Origin: Candidatus Poseidoniaceae archaeon
GTDB lineage: Archaea > Thermoplasmatota > Poseidoniia > Poseidoniales > Poseidoniaceae
Reading direction: 5' to 3'
DNA: 25,610 nucleotides
Assembly: GCA_023254445.1 (NCBI GenBank)
Contig: JALRLN010000007.1
Location: forward strand, 1-25,610
Shown here: positions 8,208 to 16,357 of the stretch, one piece after another
How the letters are laid out: each line of letters begins with the position of its first letter
Numbering within the stretch: the first letter of the stretch is position 1
The notes under the pieces: generated by a model
What the model saw: only the letters and a program-made list of their open reading frames with translations
Told to the model about the DNA's origin: nothing
Databases searched by the model: none
Position numbers and translations under genes: made by a program

Positions 8208-9095
8208 TTAGGCGGGATACGCGGCCCACTGGCCGCGGTTGTCAATCGTGTAGGCAACGCCATCGATGCACGCAACATCCGCGTGCACTTCGTCACCGGA
8301 CCAGCGATTGAATCCATCCCGCCGAAGCACGACGCGTTCGCGCCATCCAGCAATCAACCATGCGTCCTGATCGTCGCTCCACAGCACCCCCCCGACCGGG
8401 CCGCTGAGCGCGGCCTGCAGCACAAGTTGATCGTTTTCCACCCAAGATGCGACGTGGTCGCTGGTCACCACCAGCCTGCCGCCGTTGCCGTGGTGCACCC
8501 GGACCACGGGGTCGTCCACCCGCTCGGGCTCAAGTTCGGTCACCTCGTCCTCAGCAACGGCCACGCGGCTCCCGTCTCGCATCGTCAAGACCCAATTGAC
8601 CCCATTGTGGTGCAGGTCCACCACAGCACGAGGTTTGCCGTCCTTGCCTCGAGGGATGGAGGCCCGCCATTGCTCACGTCCTTCGCCGTCGATCACGTAG
8701 AACCCGTCCGGCCACAGCGACAGAGCCACTTGACCGCCGTTCACACCCATCGCCATCGGCTCTGCGTCCAAGGCGTGCGACCAACGGTGACCTGCAGGAT
8801 GCGTGGTCATCGCTCCGTCGCGGCGAACTGCGGCTCGGTCAACGCCCATTCGTGGGGCTGAGAGGTCAAGCCGTGCGAGTCGAGCCACGCGGAGTTCGTG
8901 GTCCATCCATGCTGCGACCACATCGCCCTTGATCAGCCCGGCAGCAACAATGGGGACGGGGTACGGACGGTGCAGGTTCAGCGGCGTTCCGTCATCACGC
9001 AGCTGCTGAATTTCGCCGTCGGTTCCAAGCACCACAATGCCGTCCTTGGACACCAGGACGCGTTTGGGTGAAAACGAGCACGCTTCAGGCGGCAC
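8208..9095 (-). CDS. Hypothetical protein, possible beta-propeller
   Basis: A 295-residue protein I cannot assign. It has no signal peptide or membrane segment. The sequence is a chain of short beta-strand-like pieces with recurring turn motifs (VLVSKDGIVVLGTDGEI, WPDGFYVIDGEGREQW, WVLTMRDGSRVAVAEDEV, WSDDQDAWLIAGWRERVVLRRDG), as in WD40/PQQ-type propellers, but no family signature is certain. The start is a GTG at 9095; the next upstream in-frame codons include a stop four codons away, so this is the longest form. It is divergent from dtdA, with 72 bases between starts, and convergent with rps27ae. The function is unknown. Confidence 0.75.
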   Translation of the reverse strand: MPPEACSFSPKRVLVSKDGIVVLGTDGEIQQLRDDGTPLNLHRPYPVPIVAAGLIKGDVVAAWMDHELRVARLARLDLSAPRMGVDRAAVRRDGAMTTHPAGHRWSHALDAEPMAMGVNGGQVALSLWPDGFYVIDGEGREQWRASIPRGKDGKPRAVVDLHHNGVNWVLTMRDGSRVAVAEDEVTELEPERVDDPVVRVHHGNGGRLVVTSDHVASWVENDQLVLQAALSGPVGGVLWSDDQDAWLIAGWRERVVLRRDGFNRWSGDEVHADVACIDGVAYTIDNRGQWAAYPA

Positions 9096-9167
9096 ATCGC
9101 CTGCTCACGCCGCGTTGTTGTGAACCTTCGCCACAACACAGGTGAAGGGGTCCCGCCATGGCGGTGC

Positions 9168-10115
9168 ATGGAGGGCGTCGTGCTGCTCGTCGCGTGCGAT
9201 GCGGACGAAGCCTCCTCGGTGATGTCCGATGCGTTGCGGTCTCGAGGTGTGTTTGTCCCTTACGGGATGGCGGAAGGTGCGGAGGTTCTTGCAGCCGGTC
9301 ATGTCCGTTTGTGGTGCAGGACGGGCACGCATTTGCACGAAGACAACCTCGACCTTCGGTACGCGGATGCGCTTGGTGAACGCGTGCACGAGGTGCTGTT
9401 CCTGTCCAAACATGTGGCCAGCAGCGAGCGACCCTGCTTAACCGTCCATCCAATCGGTGTCCCGCACCTCCCTGAAGGGGAATCGCCGCCGTTCGGTGGA
9501 CGGGCGGGTCAATCACCACCGCCGAGCATTCGCTTGGCGGCCATTTGGCGCGCCTTGCTCGCCGTCAAAGACGACCCAAGGATCCCCGAATTTGAGGTGA
9601 GTTTGGAGGTCACGCATCACGGTCCATGGCTCACTGCGCCATCGGCCTTCCTTGAAATCGGTTCAACCTCCAGCACGTGGTCCCATGCTGGCGCGGGTCA
9701 GGTCTGGGCGGACCTCTTGCTTGACCTTCTCAGCGAAGAACTCCAAGGGCGTGATGCACCGACCCAACCTCAGCATCATCCCGTCGTGGTCACCCTTGGC
9801 GGTGGACACTATGCGCCTCGCGCCAACATGATGGCTGCTGAACAAGGGGCCCTCCTCGGGCACATGCTCGCCCGTCATAGCCTGCCGTTCGAACCTTCGG
9901 AGGAGGGGACGCACGTTGGTGGTGCATGGAGGCACGCCATCAATGAATCACTTGCTTCGACGCGTCGTGCGCATCCAGGAAGGACGGTTGTGGTCAGCAT
10001 GGACAAGAAATCCTTCCGAGGATGGGAACGTGCTCCGTTGTTGGAGCACCTCGCATCGCTCGATGTCGCCGTTGTGAGCGCTGAAGAACACCGGGCGATG
10101 CTCTCCATGGAATGA
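9168..10115 (+). CDS. dtdA: D-aminoacyl-tRNA deacylase (DtdA/GEK1 type)
   Basis: A 315-residue enzyme that hydrolyses D-amino acids from mischarged tRNA, a proofreading step in translation. Family blocks are visible in order: EVLFLSKHVA (residues 75-84), LTVHPIG (91-97), LEVTHHGPW with APSAFLEIGST (about 147-167), and VVTLGGGHYAPRAN (207-220), containing the conserved histidines. Length is a little above the usual ~270-280 of archaeal members. The ATG at 9168 (MEGVVLLVACDAD) is preferred because the beta strand starting the fold follows at once; the upstream frame to 9120 looks non-coding. The stop overlaps the proline dehydrogenase start (ATGA), so the two genes form an operon. Confidence 0.9.
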   Translation: MEGVVLLVACDADEASSVMSDALRSRGVFVPYGMAEGAEVLAAGHVRLWCRTGTHLHEDNLDLRYADALGERVHEVLFLSKHVASSERPCLTVHPIGVPHLPEGESPPFGGRAGQSPPPSIRLAAIWRALLAVKDDPRIPEFEVSLEVTHHGPWLTAPSAFLEIGSTSSTWSHAGAGQVWADLLLDLLSEELQGRDAPTQPQHHPVVVTLGGGHYAPRANMMAAEQGALLGHMLARHSLPFEPSEEGTHVGGAWRHAINESLASTRRAHPGRTVVVSMDKKSFRGWERAPLLEHLASLDVAVVSAEEHRAMLSME

Positions 10116-11140
10116 AGCGGACGAGCAACGGTCAAGAATCGCCGCTTCAACCTCAAGCCATGGCGCAGGCTGGACCATTCTCGCGCGCCATCGTCGGGAT
10201 GACAGGGGTGATGCCCCGTTGGTTCGTCCGCTGGATCTCCCGTCGTTACGTCGCAGGGCCCCACCTCGACGATGCGGTGCGCGTCATGCAACGCCTGCAA
10301 GACGAAGGTGCATGCGCCACGGTGGACGTCCTTGGTGAGGAAATACAGTCCCTTGATGAAGCGACCTTCTTCCTCGAAGAATACCGCAGGGTGATGGCGG
10401 CCATTGTCGAGCACGGACTCGACGCGAACCTCTCGATCAAACCCACCGCGTTCGGTCTCTTGCTGGACGCTGAGGTTGGCCTTCAGAACATCCGTCTTCT
10501 GGTGACGGAGGCTGCGGAGCACGGCATGTTTGTTCGCTTGGACATGGAAGACCACCGCGTGACCGACGACACCATTCAGGTGGTCACCACCTTGCATGCT
10601 GAGGGCTTGACAAACGTCGGGACCGTGCTTCAAGGGCGGCTTCACCGAACCGGACAGGACATCGAGGACCTGGGGGTCGCTTTGGGCTCCAACGCCGATC
10701 ACCGCATTTGCAAAGGCATCTACCTCGAACCAGAAGCGATTGCCCATACGTCGAGGTCAGCCATCACCGACGCGACCATCGCGTGTGTACGGACGGCGTT
10801 GGACCGGGGTGCGTACGTCGGCATTGCCACGCACGACGACCAGATCGTTTCGGCCAGCCTCGAGCACCTTGGCTCGCTCGGCATCTCCCCCACCGAAGAC
10901 GGTCGTCAACCCTGCCCGCCCGTTCGTCCTGGAAAGGGCCCTGGGTACGAATTTCAGATGCTGCTCGGTGTTCGAGGCGACCTAAGGCGACGTCTTCGTT
11001 CCGATGGGCACCGCACCCGCGTGTACGTCCCGTACGGTGAGAAATGGTACGAATACAGCATCCGGCGGCTGAAGGAAAACCCGACCGTCGCAACGCAGGT
11101 GGTCAAGGCCTTCCTGATGCCATGGACCAACCGGCCGTGA
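10112..11140 (+). CDS. Proline dehydrogenase (FAD-dependent)
   Basis: A 342-residue PRODH-fold flavoenzyme that oxidises proline to pyrroline-5-carboxylate, passing electrons to quinone at the membrane. Signature blocks: LSIKPTAFG (K110), FVRLDMED (D144), TVLQGRLHRT (171-180), RICKGIYLEP (198-207), GIATHDD (H241), YEFQMLLGVR, and VYVPYGEKWYEYSIRRLKENP-type C-terminal block, where R318 and R319 match the substrate-carboxylate arginines of the PutA PRODH domain. It is a stand-alone domain with no fused P5C dehydrogenase, and none is in this window. Start ATG overlaps the dtdA stop by four bases; a second ATG 16 codons later (MAQAGPFSR) is possible. Its TGA abuts the stop of the convergent gene with no base between. 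Confidence 0.92.
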   Translation: MKRTSNGQESPLQPQAMAQAGPFSRAIVGMTGVMPRWFVRWISRRYVAGPHLDDAVRVMQRLQDEGACATVDVLGEEIQSLDEATFFLEEYRRVMAAIVEHGLDANLSIKPTAFGLLLDAEVGLQNIRLLVTEAAEHGMFVRLDMEDHRVTDDTIQVVTTLHAEGLTNVGTVLQGRLHRTGQDIEDLGVALGSNADHRICKGIYLEPEAIAHTSRSAITDATIACVRTALDRGAYVGIATHDDQIVSASLEHLGSLGISPTEDGRQPCPPVRPGKGPGYEFQMLLGVRGDLRRRLRSDGHRTRVYVPYGEKWYEYSIRRLKENPTVATQVVKAFLMPWTNRP

Positions 11141-11884
11141 TCATCGACGGCGTGCTGGGTGGGACTCTCGAGGGAGCACCGGATTTGGATTGAAGCCGAG
11201 TCGCCCCTCCTTCCAGGCTTGCCTGCGCTCGCGACCGGAGAGCGCGTGCGTCCTCTCTGGGGCCTTCGGCTGATGGAGGTACATGCGCACAATCCGGTTG
11301 GCAGGCACCGTGCCTCGCAAGGTACGTCCAGAACCTGTATGGATGGCCCTTAGCAACCACGTTCGCCCGCCATGCTCGAGCATGGTGTCGGCGGTGAACA
11401 TGGTCTCTGGGGGGCAGATCAGGTGGTCGGGGCGCGAGCGCTCACCGATGGTCAAGGTCACTCGCACACGGATCAAGTCTTCGCGCATCGCGACAACGCG
11501 GCGCAAGGAGGAGGCGACGGACGACGACGTTGACTTCCCGTCCGGATCTTCGAGATGACTGATCCTCCAGAGCATGCCGCTGTCTTCGAACACATCGCCG
11601 AGGTCGATGACCTCGTCCTCGTCAAGTTCGAGGTCCACCATGTGGCTGTGTGGTCCATCGGTGAGCATGAAGGGGACCGAAACGGCACGTGGGGGGCGAA
11701 GGTGCACGGTGTGCACGTGCCCGCAACCTTGGCAGCGAACGCGATGGTCGTGGCCCGTTCCCTTTGGCTTTGAGGTCAGGATGTCGTGGCCTTCGTACTC
11801 GTCGCACGACGGACATACCGTGACGTTCTCAACGAAGTCATCGTCTTCATCGAGGTCGTCAATGAACTCAACCTCATCCTCCAT
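11141..11884 (-). CDS. HVO_0476-family zinc finger protein
   Basis: A 247-residue archaeal protein of unknown role. It has an acidic N-terminus (EDEVEFIDDLDEDDD), then a zinc ribbon with CPSC (C24, C27) and CQGC (C51, C54) in VRCQGCGHVH. The rest is beta-rich, with FEDSGMLWRISHLED and LIRVRVTLTIGERS, matching the arrangement of the haloarchaeal HVO_0476 family. The ATG at 11884 is chosen because the open frame further upstream (to 12190) only mirrors the divergent gene. A TTCAAAC element at 11906-11912 lies 22-28 bases before this ATG, which would suit a leaderless transcript, though the match is weak. The zinc sites suggest nucleic-acid or protein binding; family membership is from memory of the motif pattern. 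Confidence 0.8.
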   Translation of the reverse strand: MEDEVEFIDDLDEDDDFVENVTVCPSCDEYEGHDILTSKPKGTGHDHRVRCQGCGHVHTVHLRPPRAVSVPFMLTDGPHSHMVDLELDEDEVIDLGDVFEDSGMLWRISHLEDPDGKSTSSSVASSLRRVVAMREDLIRVRVTLTIGERSRPDHLICPPETMFTADTMLEHGGRTWLLRAIHTGSGRTLRGTVPANRIVRMYLHQPKAPERTHALSGRERRQAWKEGRLGFNPNPVLPRESHPARRR

Positions 11885-11971
11885 GAACGGGTCCCCGTGC
11901 CTGCGTGTTTGAATCCATCGGAGTCCGTGCCTGCACGCGAGGCTTGAAGCATCCCCCCTCCACGCCGGACC

Positions 11972-12691
11972 ATGGACCAGTCCGTGGACGAAGGCACGGC
12001 CTTCAGGTCGGCCCTCGGGCCGCGACACGATTTGCCACGTGACGAGCCGGAGGTCGCGCAGGGCATCGCCGTTCAAATGCGGCACATGGGGATGAGCCCG
12101 CTCAGCCTCTCCGTGGTCCGCCGTCTTCGTGACATCGTGGCGACACTCGCTCCGCGTCGCCTCGTGGAATCGGGGGCGTCGATTGGGCACTTGAGCGCAT
12201 GGATGCTCGACGTATGGTCCTCAGAGCAAGCCGTTGCCCCAGAGCGGTACGACGTTCTCGAGCCTGGTGCCCGGTTCGCTGTGATCCTCCAACGTGTCCT
12301 TGAACGCTACCACGCAACGGAGTGGGGGAGGGTTCTGGTCGGCTCCGTTGAGGAACAACGGGACCGCACCAAGGCGTGGCGCCTCGCGCACCTTGGGTCG
12401 TCGGAGCGTCCCAGTTCCGTCGACGACCGCGCCGACCTCATCGTTGTTCATCCATCGTTGTCCATCGCCGATGACGTTCGGGCTGCATTGGACCTGCTGC
12501 GTGATGATGGGACGCTCCTGACCGTGGAACCAGAGGTGCCAGGGGAGGACGTGTCTCCAGACACGCCAGAGGGCGAGGCCATCATCTCGTCCTTCAACGC
12601 CTGGATTTCCCTCATCCATTCGTTGTCGTCCTCCCATGATGTGGCGTTTCTGCCCGTCACAGGCGGAACCATCGTGGGCGTGCGCCGGTAG
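11972..12691 (+). CDS. Class I SAM-dependent methyltransferase-like protein
   Basis: A 239-residue protein with the outline of a Rossmann-type methyltransferase of the O-methyltransferase (catechol OMT-like) kind. Residues 63-75 (RLVESGASIGHLS) resemble motif I 'vlEiGt..GysT'; YDVLEPGAR (93-101) fits the ribose-binding acidic position; ADLIVVHPSLS (154-164) resembles 'D.ifiDa.h'; and LLRDDGTLLTVE (175-186) fits 'LL..GG.lv..n'. Several key positions depart from the active consensus, so it may be catalytically altered or act on an unusual substrate. It is divergent from the zinc finger gene with 87 bases between starts, and no clear TATA box is seen. Assignment is by fold pattern only. Confidence 0.7.
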   Translation: MDQSVDEGTAFRSALGPRHDLPRDEPEVAQGIAVQMRHMGMSPLSLSVVRRLRDIVATLAPRRLVESGASIGHLSAWMLDVWSSEQAVAPERYDVLEPGARFAVILQRVLERYHATEWGRVLVGSVEEQRDRTKAWRLAHLGSSERPSSVDDRADLIVVHPSLSIADDVRAALDLLRDDGTLLTVEPEVPGEDVSPDTPEGEAIISSFNAWISLIHSLSSSHDVAFLPVTGGTIVGVRR

Positions 12692-12698
12692 GTTCCAC

Positions 12699-13817
12699 TC
12701 AGGCATACGCGGCCAAAAGGCGGTCAACGCGCACGATTCCATACCCGTACGAATCGTCATGGTCTTCTTGGCCGGGTTGAGGTTTGGCCGTTTCCATCAG
12801 GGTCTGCTTGACGCTGTCGATGGTTTGCTCTGCGCTGTTGTTCAACCCGCCCGAGCGAAGGTCAGGACGTTGTTCAAGCAGAAGGGCGAGGGCGGCGGTG
12901 ACGTGCACGGTGGCGGCGCTTGTGCCGTCCACAAGGCTCCAGCCACCGGATTCCGCGTGAAGCACCGCAACCCCTGCTCCTGGCGCCATGAGTTCTGGCT
13001 TTTTGTCCGGGTCTTGCCGTGGGAACAGCATTGGCAACGGCCACACGCGACCGTCGTTGTCGCCGATGGACGACCCCGACCACAGCGTCCCGTCCACATG
13101 AACAGCCCCGACCGAAATCACCCGTTGGACCGAGCCCGGGGACGCGACGTCGCCATCGTCTTCGCTGCCTCCATCGTTGCCAGCGGCTGCCACCACGAAA
13201 ATCCCCTGAGAAATCGCTTGTTCAGCCGCACCTTCGGACGCTCGGTCGCTCCCTGGAAGGAAGGACAGTGCCCCCGGGGCGCCGCCAAGGGACAGTGAGA
13301 TGATGTGCGCTCCGTTCTGCTGGCACCACTCGATGGCCTCGGCCACGGCTTCGTCGTCGCCTTCTCCGGTCGATGCGAGCGCTTTGGCGACGAGCAACTC
13401 GACGTCTTGAGCCAAACCCGTCAAGCCTCCATCCGCCACCAACAGACCCGCCATGGCGGTCCCATGGCCGTGGTCGTCGTACGGTTCAACGAGGTCGTTG
13501 ACGAGATCGTTCCAGCCCGCAAGCTCAACCGCTGCGAGGTCAGGATGCTCAAGGTCAATGCCAGAGTCGACCACGCACACCCGAACACCTGCCCCGGTGC
13601 CACCGTCGTTTGCGCCAATCAATGCTGCAGCACCTTCCTCTGCTTCCATGGCGACGGCGGACGGGCGAACCACGAGGACCTTTTCCGGAAACAGGACAAC
13701 TGCGCTCAACGCAGCCACACAGAGCAGGAGGAGCACGACAGAGGCAAGGGTGAGGTCCCGACCCGGCGGCGCAGCCACCTTGTCAGGGAGAGGCACCTCC
13801 GTTGGGACCTGCTGCAT
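12699..13817 (-). CDS. Membrane-anchored subtilisin-like serine protease (S8)
   Basis: A 372-residue subtilase with an intact catalytic set: Asp84 in VCVVDSGID, His118 in DDHGHGTAMAG, Asn214 (oxyanion) in AAAGNDGG and Ser300 in DGTSAAT. Residues 22-43 form one hydrophobic helix, so the catalytic domain is probably outside the cell on an N-terminal anchor. There is no obvious I9 propeptide; the domain starts soon after the anchor. The GAGGTG SD site before the ATG at 13817 overlaps the stop of the upstream cysteine desulfurase gene, making it the last gene of a three-gene operon. It converges with the methyltransferase-like gene with a 7-base gap. Substrate unknown; a role in processing a surface or operon-encoded protein is inference. 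Confidence 0.92.
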   Translation of the reverse strand: MQQVPTEVPLPDKVAAPPGRDLTLASVVLLLLCVAALSAVVLFPEKVLVVRPSAVAMEAEEGAAALIGANDGGTGAGVRVCVVDSGIDLEHPDLAAVELAGWNDLVNDLVEPYDDHGHGTAMAGLLVADGGLTGLAQDVELLVAKALASTGEGDDEAVAEAIEWCQQNGAHIISLSLGGAPGALSFLPGSDRASEGAAEQAISQGIFVVAAAGNDGGSEDDGDVASPGSVQRVISVGAVHVDGTLWSGSSIGDNDGRVWPLPMLFPRQDPDKKPELMAPGAGVAVLHAESGGWSLVDGTSAATVHVTAALALLLEQRPDLRSGGLNNSAEQTIDSVKQTLMETAKPQPGQEDHDDSYGYGIVRVDRLLAAYA

Positions 13818-13822
13818 GCCAC

Positions 13823-13828
13823 CACCTC
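13823..13828 (-). promoter_or_regulatory. Shine-Dalgarno site of the subtilase gene
   Basis: GAGGTG on the minus strand, five bases before the subtilase ATG and overlapping the TGA of the upstream gene, indicating coupled translation in this operon. Confidence 0.55.
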
Positions 13829-15044
13829 ACGCGCTCATGGCGTGTACGGCTTCAGAAAACACGTCGACGAAGCGCTTCACATCGTCTTCGCTTGTGTAGA
13901 AGTACGCGCTGGCGCGCAAGGAATCGCCTTGCACTGCGCGGTCCTCAAACCAACTGTGAACACAATGCCGTCCGGACCGTACCATCACCGAGGCCGCTTC
14001 GTCGAGAAGGACGGCGAGGTCGTGCGAAGGAAGGTGTTCGTCGAGCAGCAGGGAACAGATGCCGCCTCGCTTCGCAGCGTCTTGAGGGCCAATGATGCGG
14101 ACGCCGTGGAGGTCCTTGACCCCGTCCGTCATGATCCGGTTCATCCTGACTTCGTGCTCATGAACCGCGTTCAGGTCGAGGGCACTGAGGTACTCGATGG
14201 CCGCTTCTGTTCCCGCGATGCCAGCGTAGTGCCCGAGGCCTGCCTCAAAGCGCGAGGGCGGGGCTGCCCAACGCACGCCTTCGTACGTGGACGTGTCCAC
14301 AGTGTGCCCCCCTGTGATCAAGGGGTGGAGGTTTTCGAGCAACTCCATGCGCCCCCATAGCGCACCCATGCCCGACGGACCCATCATTTTGTGGAGGGAG
14401 CACGCGAAGAAGTCCGCATCGAGGTCTGCAACATCAACATGCATGTGTGGGGCCGATTGCGCTCCATCAACGCACATCAGGGCGTTGTGGTCATGGGCCA
14501 ACGAGGCCAGTTCTTTGACCGGTGCTTCCACGCCGTCGAGGTTGCTGACCTGGCCGATGCTGATGAGCCGAAGGTTGGATCCTGCCTCGTCGCACGCCGC
14601 CTCGAAGGCCTCCATGTTCACGGTGTTGTCGTCGTTTGACGGAACGACGCGATGGTCCACGCCGTGCAATCGCTCAAGTTCCAGCCACGGAACGAGGTTG
14701 GAGTTGTGCTCTTTGTCGCTGGTCAAGACCACATCGCCCGCTTCCCACGAAAGGCCATGGGCCACCTGATTGAGGGCGTGCGTCGCGTTGCGAACAAAGG
14801 CCACCTCGGCCACATCCCGTGCACCAAGATGGGCAGCCAGGCCACGCCGTGCCCGAGCAATGGTCTGCGAGACCGCCGTGCCCAACCGATGCACGCTGCG
14901 TCCGCCGCAGGCAGGTCGTTCGGTGTAATACGCGGTCACCGCATCGATGACGGACTGGGGCTTGAGGGTCACACACGCGTTGTCCAAGTACGCCGGCGCG
15001 TGGTCTCCGCGAAGCAGTGGGAAATCGTCCCGGAGGTGCTGCAT
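13827..15044 (-). CDS. Cysteine desulfurase, SufS/CsdA-like (class V aminotransferase)
   Basis: A 405-residue PLP enzyme that would take sulfur from cysteine and hold it as a persulfide for Fe-S cluster or thio-modification pathways. It starts LRDDFPLLRGDHAPAYLDNA, a normal SufS N-terminus. Visible are FVRNATHALN (83-92), KEHNSNLVPW (H113 stacks on PLP), VDGAQSAPH (D193, Q196), the PLP lysine in SLHKMMGPSGMGALWG (K219) and the catalytic cysteine in VRSGRHCVHSW (C361), so it looks active. It is the middle gene of a minus-strand operon: the ATG follows the upstream TAA by three bases, with GAGGTG inside the upstream gene as SD. No SufBCD genes are in the window. A related isopenicillin-epimerase-like function is possible but less likely given C361. 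Confidence 0.88.
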   Translation of the reverse strand: MQHLRDDFPLLRGDHAPAYLDNACVTLKPQSVIDAVTAYYTERPACGGRSVHRLGTAVSQTIARARRGLAAHLGARDVAEVAFVRNATHALNQVAHGLSWEAGDVVLTSDKEHNSNLVPWLELERLHGVDHRVVPSNDDNTVNMEAFEAACDEAGSNLRLISIGQVSNLDGVEAPVKELASLAHDHNALMCVDGAQSAPHMHVDVADLDADFFACSLHKMMGPSGMGALWGRMELLENLHPLITGGHTVDTSTYEGVRWAAPPSRFEAGLGHYAGIAGTEAAIEYLSALDLNAVHEHEVRMNRIMTDGVKDLHGVRIIGPQDAAKRGGICSLLLDEHLPSHDLAVLLDEAASVMVRSGRHCVHSWFEDRAVQGDSLRASAYFYTSEDDVKRFVDVFSEAVHAMSA

Positions 15045-15047
15045 GAT

Positions 15048-16178
15048 TTACCACACCTCGGGTCCGCTCAAGAATTCGGCGATGGGCGTGTTGACGCCAC
15101 AGCCAACACAGGTCAACCGTGACGGCAATGGACGCTCGCAGAAGGTGCACGAGGTTCCTGTTGGCCCCCACCCCTTGCAACCCGACGCCAGGCATCGCTG
15201 TTCCACGGTGTGTTCGGTGGTCGTTCGCAAGTCCTCACTTCGCAATCCGCATGATGGGCAGTCGAGCCGCATCGCATCGAGAGCAGGCTCGTTGCTGCTG
15301 AGCAGGTCTGCATCTGCAAAGCGTGCTGCTCGGGTGCGAACGGTGGCGCCCGTTCCAAGCATGCGTTGAGGGAACCAGGCCACAACGAGCATGGCGCCAA
15401 CGATGATCGGTGCGGTGATCACATGCAGCGTCAGCACACCCCAGCGCTCTGCATGCCGCTCCGCCACAAAATGCGCCCCGCTCCAAGCGTTGAGGCTCAC
15501 GAGCGCGAACCACAGCACAAAGAGTGCACCCCAACCATACAGCGAGTGCTCCTCCATTTCAGCGGACATCCGTCGCACGTCTTCATGCACGTGAAATTCC
15601 TCCACGTGCATGTCCCGGGTCTCACGCACGGCCGTGCCGAGCATGTACAGCATAAACACGGCCACGATGGTCAGCAAGGACCCTGTCGAGAGTTGAGACA
15701 ACGCCACGTCAAGAGGGAAATTTGCGTTTTCAATGTGAAACAGGAGTTGAGCACCCATCATCAGGCCCCAGCACACAAACATCGTGAGCACGTGGACGCG
15801 CATGACCGGAAACGACGTCCACAGACGAACCACGAACCAGCCCCACATTGCCATGCTCAGCAAGGTTTGGACATAGGCTGCTCCTGAAACCGTCGTCATG
15901 CCGACAAGGTCAGGCCGTCCGCCTCCGAGCACCTCTGGGCTGAGGGCGCCGAGCAGGAAGGCCACAGTGCCGATGAGGGCCGTGAGGGCGCCGTCCTTGC
16001 GCTCCTCGAGCGTCGACAAGCGGGCGATGAAGGTCCACTCCTTGCGAACCCGCTCAAAGCGGTCTGCAAAGGGGACGGGTGCCTTCACCAAGGGTTGCAG
16101 GGCGATGTCGGAGAGGCGCAGTCGAAGGTCGGTGTGCTCGGTTTCGGGGCTGGTCACACCGGCCACCTCGCTCACCAT
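15048..16178 (-). CDS. Six-helix membrane protein with C-terminal double zinc ribbon
   Basis: A 376-residue protein I cannot name. A charged cytoplasmic N-terminus of about 60 residues is followed by six likely membrane helices (about 62-80, 99-120, 128-148, 165-183, 213-232, 249-269). A cytoplasmic tail then carries eight cysteines in zinc-ribbon spacing (C307/C310, C329/C334, C344/C347, C357/C360, as CPSC, CLASGC, CTFC and CVGC). His-rich sequence (EEFHVHED) sits between helices 4 and 5. It is first in the operon with the cysteine desulfurase and the subtilase. A GAGGAG SD site lies six bases before the ATG. Such tails often bind nucleic acid or protein partners; a role as the membrane hub of this operon is inference. 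Confidence 0.8.
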   Translation of the reverse strand: MVSEVAGVTSPETEHTDLRLRLSDIALQPLVKAPVPFADRFERVRKEWTFIARLSTLEERKDGALTALIGTVAFLLGALSPEVLGGGRPDLVGMTTVSGAAYVQTLLSMAMWGWFVVRLWTSFPVMRVHVLTMFVCWGLMMGAQLLFHIENANFPLDVALSQLSTGSLLTIVAVFMLYMLGTAVRETRDMHVEEFHVHEDVRRMSAEMEEHSLYGWGALFVLWFALVSLNAWSGAHFVAERHAERWGVLTLHVITAPIIVGAMLVVAWFPQRMLGTGATVRTRAARFADADLLSSNEPALDAMRLDCPSCGLRSEDLRTTTEHTVEQRCLASGCKGWGPTGTSCTFCERPLPSRLTCVGCGVNTPIAEFLSGPEVW

Positions 16179-16239
16179 GTTTTCTCCTCGGTGCCGACCC
16201 TTTGAGGGCTTTCCCCTCCTCGCCTCGCGAAGGGTGAGC

Positions 16240-16246
16240 GTTAAAC
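16240..16246. promoter_or_regulatory. TATA-like element shared by tRNA-Ser and the membrane protein operon
   Basis: GTTAAAC lies 25-31 bases before the tRNA-Ser 5' end, the expected archaeal TATA distance. On the minus strand it reads GTTTAAC about 62 bases before the ATG of the six-helix protein, so it may also drive that operon with a leader of some 35 bases. Confidence 0.5.
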
Positions 16247-16270
16247 CTTGGAGGCCTCACGTCGACTCAG

Positions 16271-16353
16271 GCCGAGATCGCATAGCCCGGTAGTGCGCGT
16301 GACTGGAAATCACGTGGGTCCGTCCCTCGGGAGTTCAAATCTCCCTCTCGGCG
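16271..16353 (+). tRNA. tRNA-Ser(GGA)
   Basis: The fold is complete: acceptor GCCGAGA/TCTCGGC, D-stem GCAT/GTGC with loop AGCCCGGTA, anticodon stem CGTGA/TCACG with loop CTGGAAA (anticodon GGA at 16305-16307, reading UCC/UCU), a long variable arm with a GGG/CCC stem, T-stem GGGAG/CTCCC with loop TTCAAAT, and discriminator G. The long variable arm and G73 are serine identity features. CCA is not encoded (CCT follows). It ends four bases before the end of the convergent hydrolase gene; no intron is present. Confidence 0.95.
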
Positions 16354-16357
16354 CCTT

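Noticed and set aside
11885..12190. 102-residue N-terminal extension of the HVO_0476-like protein
   Set aside because: It is antisense to the methyltransferase-like start, Arg/His-rich without structure, and the family begins near the acidic ATG at 11884.
13305..14360. Plus-strand open frame of 351 residues
   Set aside because: Antisense to the end of the subtilase and the desulfurase, both with catalytic motifs; high GC keeps the opposite frame open.
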